This document shows, in pieces, positions 51,255-60,106 of a stretch of 64,000 bases of DNA. A model generated the notes under the pieces. It saw only the letters and a program-made list of their open reading frames with translations, had not been told where the DNA came from and did not search any database. Position numbers and translations under genes: made by a program. Each line of letters begins with the position of its first letter. Within the stretch, counting starts at the first letter, position 1. The stretch comes from Vibrio neonatus (GTDB lineage: Bacteria; Pseudomonadota; Gammaproteobacteria; Enterobacterales; Vibrionaceae), in contig NZ_AP024885.1 in assembly GCF_024346975.1 (NCBI RefSeq), positions 2,108,001-2,172,000 on the forward strand. The letters are read 5' to 3'.

Positions 51255-52100
51255 TCAGCTAATACCTAAGAAGTAATTGACCACGCTAAAGTAAACCCAC
51301 ATCCCAGTAATATCCACAATAGAGGCCAGCACTGGACTCACCAGTACCGCAGGATCTAACTTAAAAGCTCGGGCAATAATAGGCAGTACGCCACCTAAAA
51401 TAGTCGAGAATACAATCTGAATAAAAAGCGCAATCGCGATGGCAAACGCTATCATGTTTACATCATAGCCTCCTGTAGAAATGCCATCACTGAACCATAA
51501 AATGCGCCCGACAATCACTAGCGCGATCACCACGCCAATGCACAAAGCAACGCGACTTTCTTTCCACAGCACCGATAACCATTGACGTTTTTTAAGCTCA
51601 CCGGTTGCTAATGCTCGTATCACTAAGGTAGCCGCTTGAGTGCCTGTATTGCCTCCTGCGGCCGCAATCACCGGCATATAAATAGCCAATAAAACCAACT
51701 GACTAAGGGTATCTTCATAGCTGGCAATAATCAGCCCAGAGACAATTCCCATCAAGGCTAAACCTATTATCCAGCCAATGCGCTGCTGCACGTGCGCCAG
51801 TACGCCCGTAGATAAATAGCCTTTGTTTGGCTCGGCTTCAGAGCGAATAAAGCCAAGCTGATGGGCAAAATGACGCGCTCTGACATCTTCTCCAATCACT
51901 TCCAGTTCCGCAATAATATGCTGAACAAAAGCCACAGAGCATTGATGCAGTACTGCGACCGCCTCTTCAATAGGCATGACTTGCAGTAACTTAATCTGCT
52001 GTTTTTCTTCGTATTTTAAAAATGCATTGGTCGCTGCATAAATTTCCTCACTCGAAAATAGAGTTTCATCGTGAGTTAAAGCTGTATTCATTACCGTCAT
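51255..52100 (-). CDS. mgtE: MgtE-type magnesium transporter without CBS domains
   Basis: 281 residues from the ATG at 52100 (GGGAGA six bases upstream), against about 450 for canonical MgtE. The first hundred residues resemble part of the MgtE N-terminal helical domain (FLKYEEKQQIKLLQVMPIEEAVAVLHQC). The five-helix membrane domain is complete, with the pore motif MPVIAAAGGNTGTQAATLVIRALATGE and a final VSPVLASIVDITGMWVYF. No CBS pair is present between them, though in canonical MgtE the CBS domains sense cytoplasmic magnesium and close the channel. It should carry Mg2+ (or Co2+) inward. The long structured leader (52101-52459) may supply regulation instead. Confidence 0.87.
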   Translation of the reverse strand: MTVMNTALTHDETLFSSEEIYAATNAFLKYEEKQQIKLLQVMPIEEAVAVLHQCSVAFVQHIIAELEVIGEDVRARHFAHQLGFIRSEAEPNKGYLSTGVLAHVQQRIGWIIGLALMGIVSGLIIASYEDTLSQLVLLAIYMPVIAAAGGNTGTQAATLVIRALATGELKKRQWLSVLWKESRVALCIGVVIALVIVGRILWFSDGISTGGYDVNMIAFAIAIALFIQIVFSTILGGVLPIIARAFKLDPAVLVSPVLASIVDITGMWVYFSVVNYFLGIS

Positions 52101-52262
52101 GGCGAATCTCCCGATTAGCTGTGTCGACATCTATTTTTAAGCAAGCTCGTCAGCATGATTACTGCCGTTAATAACAGCTAAAAATAGATACAAATGGGGT
52201 AACGACCATCGAAATTACACGTACAGTTCACTGCAGAACAGCAAAGCTATTTCTGTGAAATT

Positions 52263-52370
52263 TTAGGCTAGAGTGTCAGGAGAAAAAAGAATAAGAGAAT
52301 TCAGAAAGTACTTAGCAAAGTGCTTGGAGAAAGGCTCTCTACCGCTGAGGTAGAGACGTGAAACGTACAT
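52263..52370 (-). CDS. Possible 35-codon uORF 2 of the mgtE leader
   Basis: ATG at 52370, TAA at 52265-52263. The peptide starts MYVSRLYLSGREPFSKHF and ends SPDTLA. No strong ribosome site precedes it. It overlaps two hairpins (52336-52356 and 52309-52328). It may be fortuitous; its main interest is position in the mgtE leader. Confidence 0.25.
   Translation of the reverse strand: MYVSRLYLSGREPFSKHFAKYFLNSLILFSPDTLA
52336..52356 (-). promoter_or_regulatory. Leader hairpin of mgtE
   Basis: TCTCTACC/GGTAGAGA perfect 8-bp stem with a 5-nt loop, between uORF 1 and the mgtE coding region. Confidence 0.5.
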
Positions 52371-52381
52371 ACCGACAGTGG

Positions 52382-52426
52382 CTATTTTTCTCCCTGCATA
52401 CTAGGAGGATGGTCGGTAGTGTTCAT
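52382..52426 (-). CDS. Leader peptide (uORF 1) of mgtE
   Basis: 14 residues: MNTTDHPPSMQGEK. TGGAGAA lies five bases before the ATG, an excellent ribosome site. The Pro-Pro pair after an acidic residue recalls the proline-rich MgtL leader of Salmonella mgtA, where translation of the leader senses Mg2+ or proline charging. The codons for TTDHPP pair with bases after the stop (TACCGAC with GTCGGTA), so ribosome progress would decide whether that stem forms. Role is inference. Confidence 0.5.
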   Translation of the reverse strand: MNTTDHPPSMQGEK

Positions 52427-52465
52427 AAAGTTCTCCAATAATTACTGGGGTGCCCAGTGGCGGCT

Positions 52466-52494
52466 AATATACAAAAATCAGACCGTGTTCACAA
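52466..52494 (-). promoter_or_regulatory. Probable mgtE promoter
   Basis: TTGTGA (52494-52489) and TATATT (52471-52466) with a 17-bp spacer on the minus strand. Transcription would begin near 52459, giving a leader of about 360 nt. Confidence 0.5.
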
Positions 52495-52510
52495 GTTGCT
52501 AAAATAAAAA

Positions 52511-52531
52511 TAGGCGCCAAAAAGGCGCCTA
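52511..52531 (-). terminator. tyrS terminator
   Basis: TAGGCGCC/GGCGCCTA perfect 8-bp stem with a 5-nt loop and a T-rich run on the minus strand, 23 bases after the tyrS stop. Confidence 0.8.
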
Positions 52532-52554
52532 TTAACAGAAGTTTACAAGTTAGC

Positions 52555-53742
52555 TTACTTGAAGGTTAGTCGAGCAAATTTACGCTTACCGACTTGGAAT
52601 ACGTAAGTACCAACTTGAGGTACTAGTTTGCTATCCGCAACCTTTTCGCCGTCCATTTTAACTGCGCCTTGCTTAACCATGCGCATCGCTTCAGAAGATG
52701 AAGCACATAGACCCGCTTCTTTAAGTAGGTTGCTTACAGGGCGACCCACTTCAAATTCAAACTCAGGCATTTCGTCTGGGATTTGACCTTTTTGGAAACG
52801 GTTGATGAACTCTTGCTCAGCTGCATCGGCATCCGCTTGTGAATGGAAACGGGCAATAATTTCCTTAGCAAGCAGGATCTTCACATCACGTGGGTTTTTG
52901 CCGTTTTCAATGTCGGCTTTGAATTGCTCAATTTCAGCCAAAGGACGGAAAGAAAGTAGTTCGTAGTAGCTCCACATAAGCACATCAGAGATTGACATGA
53001 TCTTACCGAACATATCGCTTGGAGCGTCGCTCACACCAATGTAGTTGTGTGCCGACTTAGACATTTTCTTCTCGCCATCAAGACCAACAAGAAGAGGCAT
53101 AGTCAATACAGCTTGTGGTTTTTGACCGTGTGCTTTTTGCAGTTCGCGTCCCATCAAAAGGTTGAACTTCTGATCCGTACCACCAAGCTCAACGTCTGTT
53201 TCCATAGCAACAGAGTCATAACCTTGCAGCAATGGGTACATGAATTCGTGAATTGCGATAGGTTGTCCACCCGCATAACGCTTTTTAAAGTCATCACGCT
53301 CTAGCATACGAGCAACCGTTTGGTTAGCCGCTAGACGTAACATACCTTCCGCGCCCAATTCACCTAACCACTCAGAGTTAAATGCAATTTTGGTTTTTGC
53401 TGGGTCCAAAATTTTGAACACTTGCTCTTTATATGTTTCAGCATTACGCAGAACGTCTTCACGAGTCAATGGAGGACGAGTCGCATTTTTACCTGTTGGG
53501 TCACCAACCATACCGGTGAAATCACCGATTAAAAATGTAACATCGTGTCCAAGGTCTTGGAATGTGCGCAATTTGTTTAGAATAACAGTATGCCCAAGAT
53601 GGATATCTGGTGCTGTTGGATCCGCGCCCAGTTTAATACGTAAAGGACGGCCTTCTTTTAGCTTCGCGATCAGTTCAGCTTCTGGTATTAGCTCTTCTGC
53701 GCCGCGCTTAATTTCAGCTAAAGCAGCTTCAAAATTTGCCAT
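52555..53742 (-). CDS. tyrS: Tyrosyl-tRNA synthetase
   Basis: 395 residues from the ATG at 53742; six more codons to an upstream in-frame start are less likely (GGGAG precedes the chosen ATG). Class I signatures HLGHTVIL (HIGH) and KKMSKSAHN (KMSKS) are present, with a C-terminal S4 RNA-binding domain ([29 protein letters not shown]). It charges tRNA-Tyr. Divergent from the M23 peptidase gene. Confidence 0.97.
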   Translation of the reverse strand: MANFEAALAEIKRGAEELIPEAELIAKLKEGRPLRIKLGADPTAPDIHLGHTVILNKLRTFQDLGHDVTFLIGDFTGMVGDPTGKNATRPPLTREDVLRNAETYKEQVFKILDPAKTKIAFNSEWLGELGAEGMLRLAANQTVARMLERDDFKKRYAGGQPIAIHEFMYPLLQGYDSVAMETDVELGGTDQKFNLLMGRELQKAHGQKPQAVLTMPLLVGLDGEKKMSKSAHNYIGVSDAPSDMFGKIMSISDVLMWSYYELLSFRPLAEIEQFKADIENGKNPRDVKILLAKEIIARFHSQADADAAEQEFINRFQKGQIPDEMPEFEFEVGRPVSNLLKEAGLCASSSEAMRMVKQGAVKMDGEKVADSKLVPQVGTYVFQVGKRKFARLTFK

Positions 53743-53855
53743 ATTGGTTTGCTCCCACAAAATCAGGAAAAAATATATCTCGACAGTGTACTTGAATAGC
53801 CATTAGTTTTGAAAGCAGTTAGACTGATCAAAGACCATTTTTTACTGATTATTTA

Positions 53856-55154
53856 ATGAATCGGGATATGCTGACCATTTTTCATCGTCTACCCTTCTTA
53901 CATCAAGCGTTAATCTGCGGTTTTAGTGCCCTCATTGTGGTGGCTTTATTCTTATTGCCGCACCCAAGTCAACTTTACAAACAAGAAAATAATTACCAAG
54001 TTGGTCGCCAATACCCATTAGAAATAAATGCCAAAGCGCTCTCTCCTATTGAGGAGAAAAAGCCGATGGTGATCATGCGCTGGGAAACCCATAAAGTTCG
54101 CTCCGGAGAAAGTGCCTCGGTACTGTTTAGTCGGCTCGGTCTCTCCCCTAGCCTATTGCACAACATGGTCACCAGTGATCCCGCGATCAATAAGCAGTTA
54201 TCACGGCTTCGTCCCAATGATGAGCTTGTGTTTGGCTATGACCAACAAAACAACCTCATTCAACTGCAACGTAAGATCAGCCCGTACGAAACATTTAAAG
54301 CCGTCAAAAGTGGTGACAAATTTAAAGCCGTCACAGATAAAAAAGACATTAATGTTCAGCTCAATTACGCACAAGCCAATATCAGCTCTAGCTTTTGGAA
54401 TGCCGCCATTAGCGCCAAGCTCACTCCTAATCAAATCATGAGTATTGCCGGGATCTTTGGCTGGGATATTGATTTTGCGTTAGATATTCGTCCTAACGAT
54501 AACTTTAAAGTGCTGTTTGAAGAGAATATTGTAGAAGGTGAGTTTGTCGGGTATGGACGTATTTTAGCGGCGCAGTTTACCAACCAAGGACAAACCTTTA
54601 AGGCAATTCTGGACCCGAAAAGTGGCAATTATTACGACGATAAAGGCCGCGCGATGAAAAAAGCCTTTCTTCGCTCTCCGGTGGATTTTCGCCGCGTAAC
54701 GTCTAACTTTAACCCGAACCGACGCCACCCTGTCACCGGCAAAGTAAAAGCACACCGAGGCACGGATTACGCCGCTCCAGTAGGCACGCCAATTTATGCC
54801 GCAGGTGACGGGGTTGTGCTTAAATCTGGCTACAACAAATTTAATGGTAATTATGTATTTATTAAGCACAGCAATATCTACATTACTAAATATCTGCACT
54901 TACAAAAGCGTCGCGTAAAAGGCGGTCAGAGAGTCAAACAAGGCCAAACCATAGGCACACTAGGCGGCACAGGACGAGTGACTGGGCCTCACTTACATTA
55001 TGAGTTCTTGGTTAATCACGTACATAAAAACCCTCGTACAGTAAAACTGCCCGAAGCTAAATCGCTCACAGGTGAAAAGAAGAAAGCATTTATGCAGTTA
55101 GCTGAAAAACGACTAGGCGAATTAGAACGCTATAGGGTGTTGCTAACCCAATAA
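53856..55154 (+). CDS. shyC: M23-family peptidoglycan endopeptidase (ShyC-like)
   Basis: 432 residues. One N-terminal membrane anchor (about 15-35), an OapA/LysM-like region around HKVRSGESASVLFSRLGLS, then the LytM/M23 domain with HRGTDYAAPVGTPIYAAGDG (first His and Asp ligands) and GPHLHYEF (HxH). All zinc ligands are present, so it should be active, cutting the DD-crosslinks to allow wall growth. From memory the V. cholerae gene at this place is shyC. A downstream ATG (53868) is an alternative start. Confidence 0.88.
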   Translation: MNRDMLTIFHRLPFLHQALICGFSALIVVALFLLPHPSQLYKQENNYQVGRQYPLEINAKALSPIEEKKPMVIMRWETHKVRSGESASVLFSRLGLSPSLLHNMVTSDPAINKQLSRLRPNDELVFGYDQQNNLIQLQRKISPYETFKAVKSGDKFKAVTDKKDINVQLNYAQANISSSFWNAAISAKLTPNQIMSIAGIFGWDIDFALDIRPNDNFKVLFEENIVEGEFVGYGRILAAQFTNQGQTFKAILDPKSGNYYDDKGRAMKKAFLRSPVDFRRVTSNFNPNRRHPVTGKVKAHRGTDYAAPVGTPIYAAGDGVVLKSGYNKFNGNYVFIKHSNIYITKYLHLQKRRVKGGQRVKQGQTIGTLGGTGRVTGPHLHYEFLVNHVHKNPRTVKLPEAKSLTGEKKKAFMQLAEKRLGELERYRVLLTQ

Positions 55155-55183
55155 TAAAGTCAAACAAGTAATAAGATGGCAGA

Positions 55184-55209
55184 TAAGGGGCGAATTTACT
55201 CGCCCCTTA
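55184..55209. terminator. Bidirectional terminator between shyC and vexH
   Basis: TAAGGGGCGA/TCGCCCCTTA, 10-bp stem with a 6-nt loop, between convergent genes. Confidence 0.85.
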
Positions 55210-55232
55210 CTTTATTGAGTGTATTGAACAGT

Positions 55233-58200
55233 TTATACACTCTTTTCCTCAACCACTTTCCGACCAAACATCAGCAAGCACGGCGTGAGCACTAAGGTTA
55301 ATACAGTGGCAAATGCCAAGCCTCCTGCGATAGCGGTCGCCAGTTGTGTCCACCATTGAGTGCTAGGTGCGCCTATCTCTATTTTTTGATTAATCAGATC
55401 AACGTTGGTCTGCAGCACCATTGGCATTAAGCCCAAGATAGTGGTTACAGTGGTTAACATGACCGGACGCAAACGCTGTACGCCAGTACGTAAAATGGCT
55501 TCTTCTTTAGATAAACCTCTTCTGCGCAACTGGTTAAAGGTATCAATCAATACAATATTGTTGTTCACCACAATCCCAGCTAGCGCAATCACCCCTATGC
55601 CTGACATGACAATGCCAAACGGCCGCTGGAAGATCAGCAGTCCGGCAAACACCCCTACCGTTGAAAACAGTACTGCACTGAGAATTAAAAACGCCTGATA
55701 AAAGCTATTAAACTGGGTAATTAAAATCAGCGCCATTACCGCCAGTGCCGCTAAAAAGGCAGACTGCAAAAAGTTGGAGGAATTTTTCTGCTCTTCGTTT
55801 TGTCCTTTAATGCTAATTTCGATATTAGCTGGCAGATTTAAGGCTTGTAGCGCTTGCGAAATAGCAGGCAACTCAATCGCTAGATTATAGCCTTCCCTCA
55901 TATCAGCGACCACGTTCACTATGCGCTTGCCATCTAAACGGTTAATGGTGTCTTGTTTAGGCTCAGGTTTTACTTGAGCAAAGTTAGTGATCGGAATAAG
56001 CCCTAGCGCCGTTTTCACTCTTAACTCATCAAAGCGCCCAATATCTCTTTTGTCTTCTGGATAGCGCACCAAAATATCGACTTCATCATCGGTGTCATCA
56101 GGCAGATAATCACCTATTTTCAATCCATTAGTTACAAACTGCACCGTATTTCCGACCAATGACGCATCCGCGCCAAAACGCGCCGCATTAGCGCGATTGA
56201 CATCTATTGTCCAATCGATGCCTTCTTTACTGGAATTATCACTGACATTGGTCAGCGCTTCATTTGCATCTGCCCATAAGCGAATTTGTTTGGCAGCTGC
56301 ATCTAATGCGCTAGGATCGCGAGAGGTCACTTCGATAACCAGATCGTTTTCCACCGGAGGCCCTGCATCAGGGAATTTATACTCAATTTCAACCCCAGCA
56401 AATTGATCGGTTTTTTGCCTTAGTTGCTCGATGATCTCTTTTACCGAGCGGCGATCTTGCCAATCCACAGGGGTAATCTGAATAGTACCAATCTCATCTT
56501 TGCCTCCGGTGCGGGTATAAACACTTTCTAGCTCGGGATGACCAATAATCTCTTTTTCGATATCGCGCATGATGTGATCTTTTTCCACGATCGACAGATC
56601 GCCATGCGAGCGCACTTTAATATTAAAATACGGCGGGTCGACTTCAGGGAAAAACTCGGCGCCTAGACCGGCTTTGTTGTATGCCACGCCCACAGCACCC
56701 GCTAACAAAATCGCGCTCAGTAACACTTTAATAGGGTGCTTAATGGCTAATGAGAGCGTATTAAAATACAGCTTAGTCATGCCGGTGGCTTTAGAGAAAT
56801 CTCCGTCATGTAGCTGCTGCATGCGCGTTTGAGTGTGCGTATTCATGTATTGAGGTTTGCCGATTAAACTGCCCAACACAGGTACAAATACTAACGCCAT
56901 CACCAAAGATGCACTCAAAGTAGCAATCAAGGTTAACGGCAAGTATTTCATAAACTCGCCTGTGGTATCAGGCCAAAATAACAGGGGCGCAAAGGCGGCT
57001 AAAGTGGTCGCTGTAGAGGCGGTGATCGGCCATGCCATGCGTTTGGCGGCGTCACGATACGCTTCTTTGCGAGGCGCACCTTCTTGCATTTTTCGGTCAG
57101 CAAATTCCGTCACCACAATAGCGCCATCGACCAACATGCCAACGGCCATGATCAAAGAAAACAGCACCACGATATTGACGGTTAAACCAAACACCGACAG
57201 CACCAATAAGCCGGTAAGAAAAGAGCCGGGAATAGATATCCCCACCAACAATGCGGTGCGCACGCCTAAAATAGCGATAATGACGATCACCACCAAAATA
57301 ATGGCTGATAGCACATTATTTTGCAGATCCGTCAACATCTGATCGACGTCTTTAGAGCCATCATAGGTGTATTTGACCAATAGATTACTTGGCCAATCTG
57401 GCATTTTCTGCGCTTCGGCTAATACTGCTTTGACAATATCAACCGACTGGATAATGTTCTCGCCCGCCCGCTTTTTAACGTCTAAAACAACTGCGCTTTC
57501 CCCTTCTAAGCGCGCAAAGCTTTCTGGGTCGCGAAAAGAGCGGCGCACCGAAGCTACATCACCAAAAGTGACCACTTGCTTACCATCGACCTTAACCGGC
57601 AGTTCGAGTACATCTTTCAAAGAGGAGAATACCGAGGGCACTTTTACAGAAAAACGCCCATAGCCTGTATCGACAAAGCCTGCCGCTACAACTCGGTTAC
57701 TGGCAGCAATCAGATTATAGATATCCCCTTGATCTAATCCGTAACTCTCCATCAGCAAAGGATCGACAATCACTTCCACAATGTCTTCTCTATCGCCAGC
57801 AATATCCACTTCCAGTATTTGCTTGAAGCTCTCTAGCTTATCTTGAATTTGGCGGCCAATTTGCACTATGGTTCGCTCAGGAACCGTGCCGTACAGTGCT
57901 ACCGATAAAATCGGCTGTTCGCTGGCTAAGGTGACTTCATTAACGGTTGGATCGTCACTGTCATCTGGCAGTTTTGATTTCACCAAATCCACCGCTTCGC
58001 GCACATCAGTCATGGCTTTGTCTAAATCACTCCCCGCCACAAACTCTAACGTGACCGAGCCATGCCCTTCAGACGCTACCGAAGTCATCTTTTTCACGCC
58101 CTCAATCGAGCGCAGTTCTTGCTCTATTGGGCGCACTAACATCCGCTCGGCATCAAGGGGGGAAATACCTTGATGACCAACGGACACATAAATAATAGGA

Positions 58201-58328
58201 ATGGTGATATCGGGGCTGGATTCTTTGGGGATGGTAATATAGGTGTATACACCGGCAATGATCAGCATCACTAGCAAGGTGAGCACCGTGCGGCTACGAG
58301 ATAGAGCGGCATCAATAATGGCAAGCAT
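55233..58328 (-). CDS. vexH: RND efflux pump inner-membrane transporter (VexH-like)
   Basis: 1031 residues with the duplicated 12-helix RND layout and two large periplasmic loops. TM4 reads AVGMLVDGAIVVTEFADR, so one of the two Asp of the usual DD proton relay is replaced by Gly, as in several RND subgroups. It should pump toxic amphiphiles from the periplasm with an outer-membrane channel such as TolC encoded elsewhere. From memory VexGH lies at this locus in V. cholerae. Ten bases after the adaptor gene. Confidence 0.87.
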   Translation of the reverse strand: MLAIIDAALSRSRTVLTLLVMLIIAGVYTYITIPKESSPDITIPIIYVSVGHQGISPLDAERMLVRPIEQELRSIEGVKKMTSVASEGHGSVTLEFVAGSDLDKAMTDVREAVDLVKSKLPDDSDDPTVNEVTLASEQPILSVALYGTVPERTIVQIGRQIQDKLESFKQILEVDIAGDREDIVEVIVDPLLMESYGLDQGDIYNLIAASNRVVAAGFVDTGYGRFSVKVPSVFSSLKDVLELPVKVDGKQVVTFGDVASVRRSFRDPESFARLEGESAVVLDVKKRAGENIIQSVDIVKAVLAEAQKMPDWPSNLLVKYTYDGSKDVDQMLTDLQNNVLSAIILVVIVIIAILGVRTALLVGISIPGSFLTGLLVLSVFGLTVNIVVLFSLIMAVGMLVDGAIVVTEFADRKMQEGAPRKEAYRDAAKRMAWPITASTATTLAAFAPLLFWPDTTGEFMKYLPLTLIATLSASLVMALVFVPVLGSLIGKPQYMNTHTQTRMQQLHDGDFSKATGMTKLYFNTLSLAIKHPIKVLLSAILLAGAVGVAYNKAGLGAEFFPEVDPPYFNIKVRSHGDLSIVEKDHIMRDIEKEIIGHPELESVYTRTGGKDEIGTIQITPVDWQDRRSVKEIIEQLRQKTDQFAGVEIEYKFPDAGPPVENDLVIEVTSRDPSALDAAAKQIRLWADANEALTNVSDNSSKEGIDWTIDVNRANAARFGADASLVGNTVQFVTNGLKIGDYLPDDTDDEVDILVRYPEDKRDIGRFDELRVKTALGLIPITNFAQVKPEPKQDTINRLDGKRIVNVVADMREGYNLAIELPAISQALQALNLPANIEISIKGQNEEQKNSSNFLQSAFLAALAVMALILITQFNSFYQAFLILSAVLFSTVGVFAGLLIFQRPFGIVMSGIGVIALAGIVVNNNIVLIDTFNQLRRRGLSKEEAILRTGVQRLRPVMLTTVTTILGLMPMVLQTNVDLINQKIEIGAPSTQWWTQLATAIAGGLAFATVLTLVLTPCLLMFGRKVVEEKSV

Positions 58329-58338
58329 ACTCTACCCT

Positions 58339-59457
58339 CTATTCTTTGATGGCGATAACAGGATCGCCATCGCGCACAAAACCTTGTCCTTTGGTGACGA
58401 TATCAACGCTATCGCCCAAACCACTTAGCCAAACCCCTTCTTTTTCGGCTTTGACTATTTGGATGCCAACAAAACGAATGTGATCCTGTTGCAGGGTTTT
58501 CACCCCTAGCTCACCCTTTTCATTTAACGCCAGCATGGCAGGCGTTACCTTGACGGCCATTTTGGTTGCAAGCTTTAGCTCCACTTCTGCGCTCACGCCA
58601 GAGGGGAGTCGCTGTGCTTTATTGGCAATTTCTATTTCGATAGGAAAAGTATTAGTCGTCACTGATGAGTTGCGAGAAACATAACGTAATATGCCTTCAA
58701 TTTTCTCACCGCCAAGCAAAGTGATGTAAGCACGGCTGCCCTGCTTAACCTGCTGAATATGACGCTCACTAAGGTCGGCTTCAATCACTAACTTATCAAG
58801 ATCGATAAGGTGCGCTACTTGATCCCCTCGCGCTACATAATCACCGAGTTCAACGTGTAAACGATCAATAACCCCGGCAAACGGGGCGCGAATAATACTG
58901 TTTTTAAGCCCTAATTTCACGTTGGCGACGCTTGCCTTGGCATTGGCTAATTCAGCTTCTGCGGTAGTAAAAGCAACTTCGTTCTGTAAACCGCGTTTTT
59001 TTAAGGTAGTAGCAGCATTGAGCTCTTTTTGTTTTACCCGTAATAGCGCAGTAGCGCGCTCCAACTGGATATCTAGATCCCCTTTATCTATGGTCGCAAT
59101 AATTTGACCACGCTTGACCACTTCACCTTTGCGCACTTTTAACTGGTCAATTTTGCCTGCCAACTCTGCGCTTAACTCAACATCACGATTGGGCGCAGTG
59201 CGTCCATACAGATCTATTTTTTTGGCGATGGGTTCTGCTTTAAAGTGAGACACCACCACTTTTGCCAGTGGCACAGATTGCTTATTACTTGTTGAAGTAT
59301 TAGTGGTATTTGCAGAAGAAGATTCAGGGGGTGTTACGCTAGATGGTTTATCACCAAGCACACCGACTAAAAGCCAAGCGCCCAAAGCAATAATCAGAAT
59401 AAGTGAGATAATCCAAGGATACTGAGCAAACAGCTGCCTGGTCCTTTGTAACGGCAT
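58339..59457 (-). CDS. vexG: RND efflux periplasmic adaptor (VexG-like)
   Basis: 372 residues. One N-terminal membrane helix (about 14-34), then the membrane-fusion-protein order: lipoyl half (GRTAPNRDVELSAELAGKIDQLKV), coiled-coil hairpin (about 130-180), second lipoyl half (IIRAPFAGVIDRLHVELGDYV), beta-barrel. It bridges the RND protein and the outer channel. First gene of the pair. Confidence 0.87.
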   Translation of the reverse strand: MPLQRTRQLFAQYPWIISLILIIALGAWLLVGVLGDKPSSVTPPESSSANTTNTSTSNKQSVPLAKVVVSHFKAEPIAKKIDLYGRTAPNRDVELSAELAGKIDQLKVRKGEVVKRGQIIATIDKGDLDIQLERATALLRVKQKELNAATTLKKRGLQNEVAFTTAEAELANAKASVANVKLGLKNSIIRAPFAGVIDRLHVELGDYVARGDQVAHLIDLDKLVIEADLSERHIQQVKQGSRAYITLLGGEKIEGILRYVSRNSSVTTNTFPIEIEIANKAQRLPSGVSAEVELKLATKMAVKVTPAMLALNEKGELGVKTLQQDHIRFVGIQIVKAEKEGVWLSGLGDSVDIVTKGQGFVRDGDPVIAIKE

Positions 59458-59565
59458 AATTAAATCCTTTTAATTACCAACGGGCGACCTTGCCACATTG
59501 TTTTACGGCACACCTTTGCTAAAGATCAGTGTACCGATAATTGCCTGTCATTACTGAGGGAGGGA

Positions 59566-59907
59566 TCACACGCTAAATGAAGCTCCACAACCACAAGTTG
59601 TTGTGGCATTAGGGTTGTTGATGAAGAAGCGTGCACCTTCTAAACCTTCGGTATAATCAACCGTACCGCCAATTAGATACTGTAAAGACATAGGATCGAC
59701 CACTAAAGTCACTTCATCTTTAACAATAATGGCATCGCCTTCATTTACCTTTTCATCGAAGGTAAAGCCGTATTGAAAACCGCTACAACCACCACCAGTG
59801 ATGTACACTCGTAGTTTAAGTTCTGGGTTTTCTTCCTCTGTAATCAATACTTTAACGCGAGCTGCTGCTGCGTCAGAAAAATTCAAAGGGACATTTAATT
59901 CGCTCAC
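59566..59907 (-). CDS. erpA: Iron-sulfur cluster insertion protein ErpA
   Basis: 113 residues, A-type carrier with Cys in [10 protein letters not shown] and two in TTCGCGASF. It passes Fe-S clusters to essential acceptors such as IspG and IspH; ispG is in this window. Divergent from hemL, with an IscR-like site between them. Confidence 0.97.
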   Translation of the reverse strand: MSELNVPLNFSDAAAARVKVLITEEENPELKLRVYITGGGCSGFQYGFTFDEKVNEGDAIIVKDEVTLVVDPMSLQYLIGGTVDYTEGLEGARFFINNPNATTTCGCGASFSV

Positions 59908-59969
59908 CGAGACCTCTCTTTATTCGATGTAGCCGCTAAAAATAGCGGTTTTGATCTGCTGATTATGTA

Positions 59970-59994
59970 ATACCTGAGCAAAGTGTTCAAGTAT
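59970..59994. promoter_or_regulatory. IscR type-1-like site before erpA
   Basis: A 25-bp dyad; on the minus strand ATACTTGAAC, then CACTTTGCTCAGGTAT. It fits the type-1 pattern at about 20 of 25 positions. It is 63 bases before the erpA start. IscR control of erpA is known in E. coli. Confidence 0.55.
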
Positions 59995-60106
59995 TGTAAT
60001 CTTTGTACTTAACCTAATAGTGCGACACAAGCGTTAGACTTGTCAGCAATATTTATTACAATGCAGTCATTCTCAAAATGCTATTCGAAAAGCAAGGATT
60101 CTCTAA

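Larger units (their letters stand above)
52101..52554. other. Structured leader and promoter region of mgtE
   Basis: 454 bases. On the minus strand, in order: tyrS terminator (52531-52511), promoter (TTGTGA at 52494-52489, 17-bp spacer, TATATT at 52471-52466), a small hairpin ACTGGG/CCCAGT, a 14-codon uORF, a 35-codon uORF overlapping two hairpins, a pyrimidine-rich stretch (52280-52300), and a last hairpin whose arms CTATTTTTA/TAAAAATAG lie next to the mgtE ribosome site. Confidence 0.6.

Noticed and set aside
52101..52459. M-box (ykoK) magnesium riboswitch before mgtE
   Set aside because: I could not find the conserved M-box core words in the leader; the uORF and simple hairpins fit a leader-peptide mechanism better.
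55405..58173. Long plus-strand open frames opposite vexH
   Set aside because: They are antisense shadows of a strongly coding gene with low-complexity, Thr/Ser-rich products.
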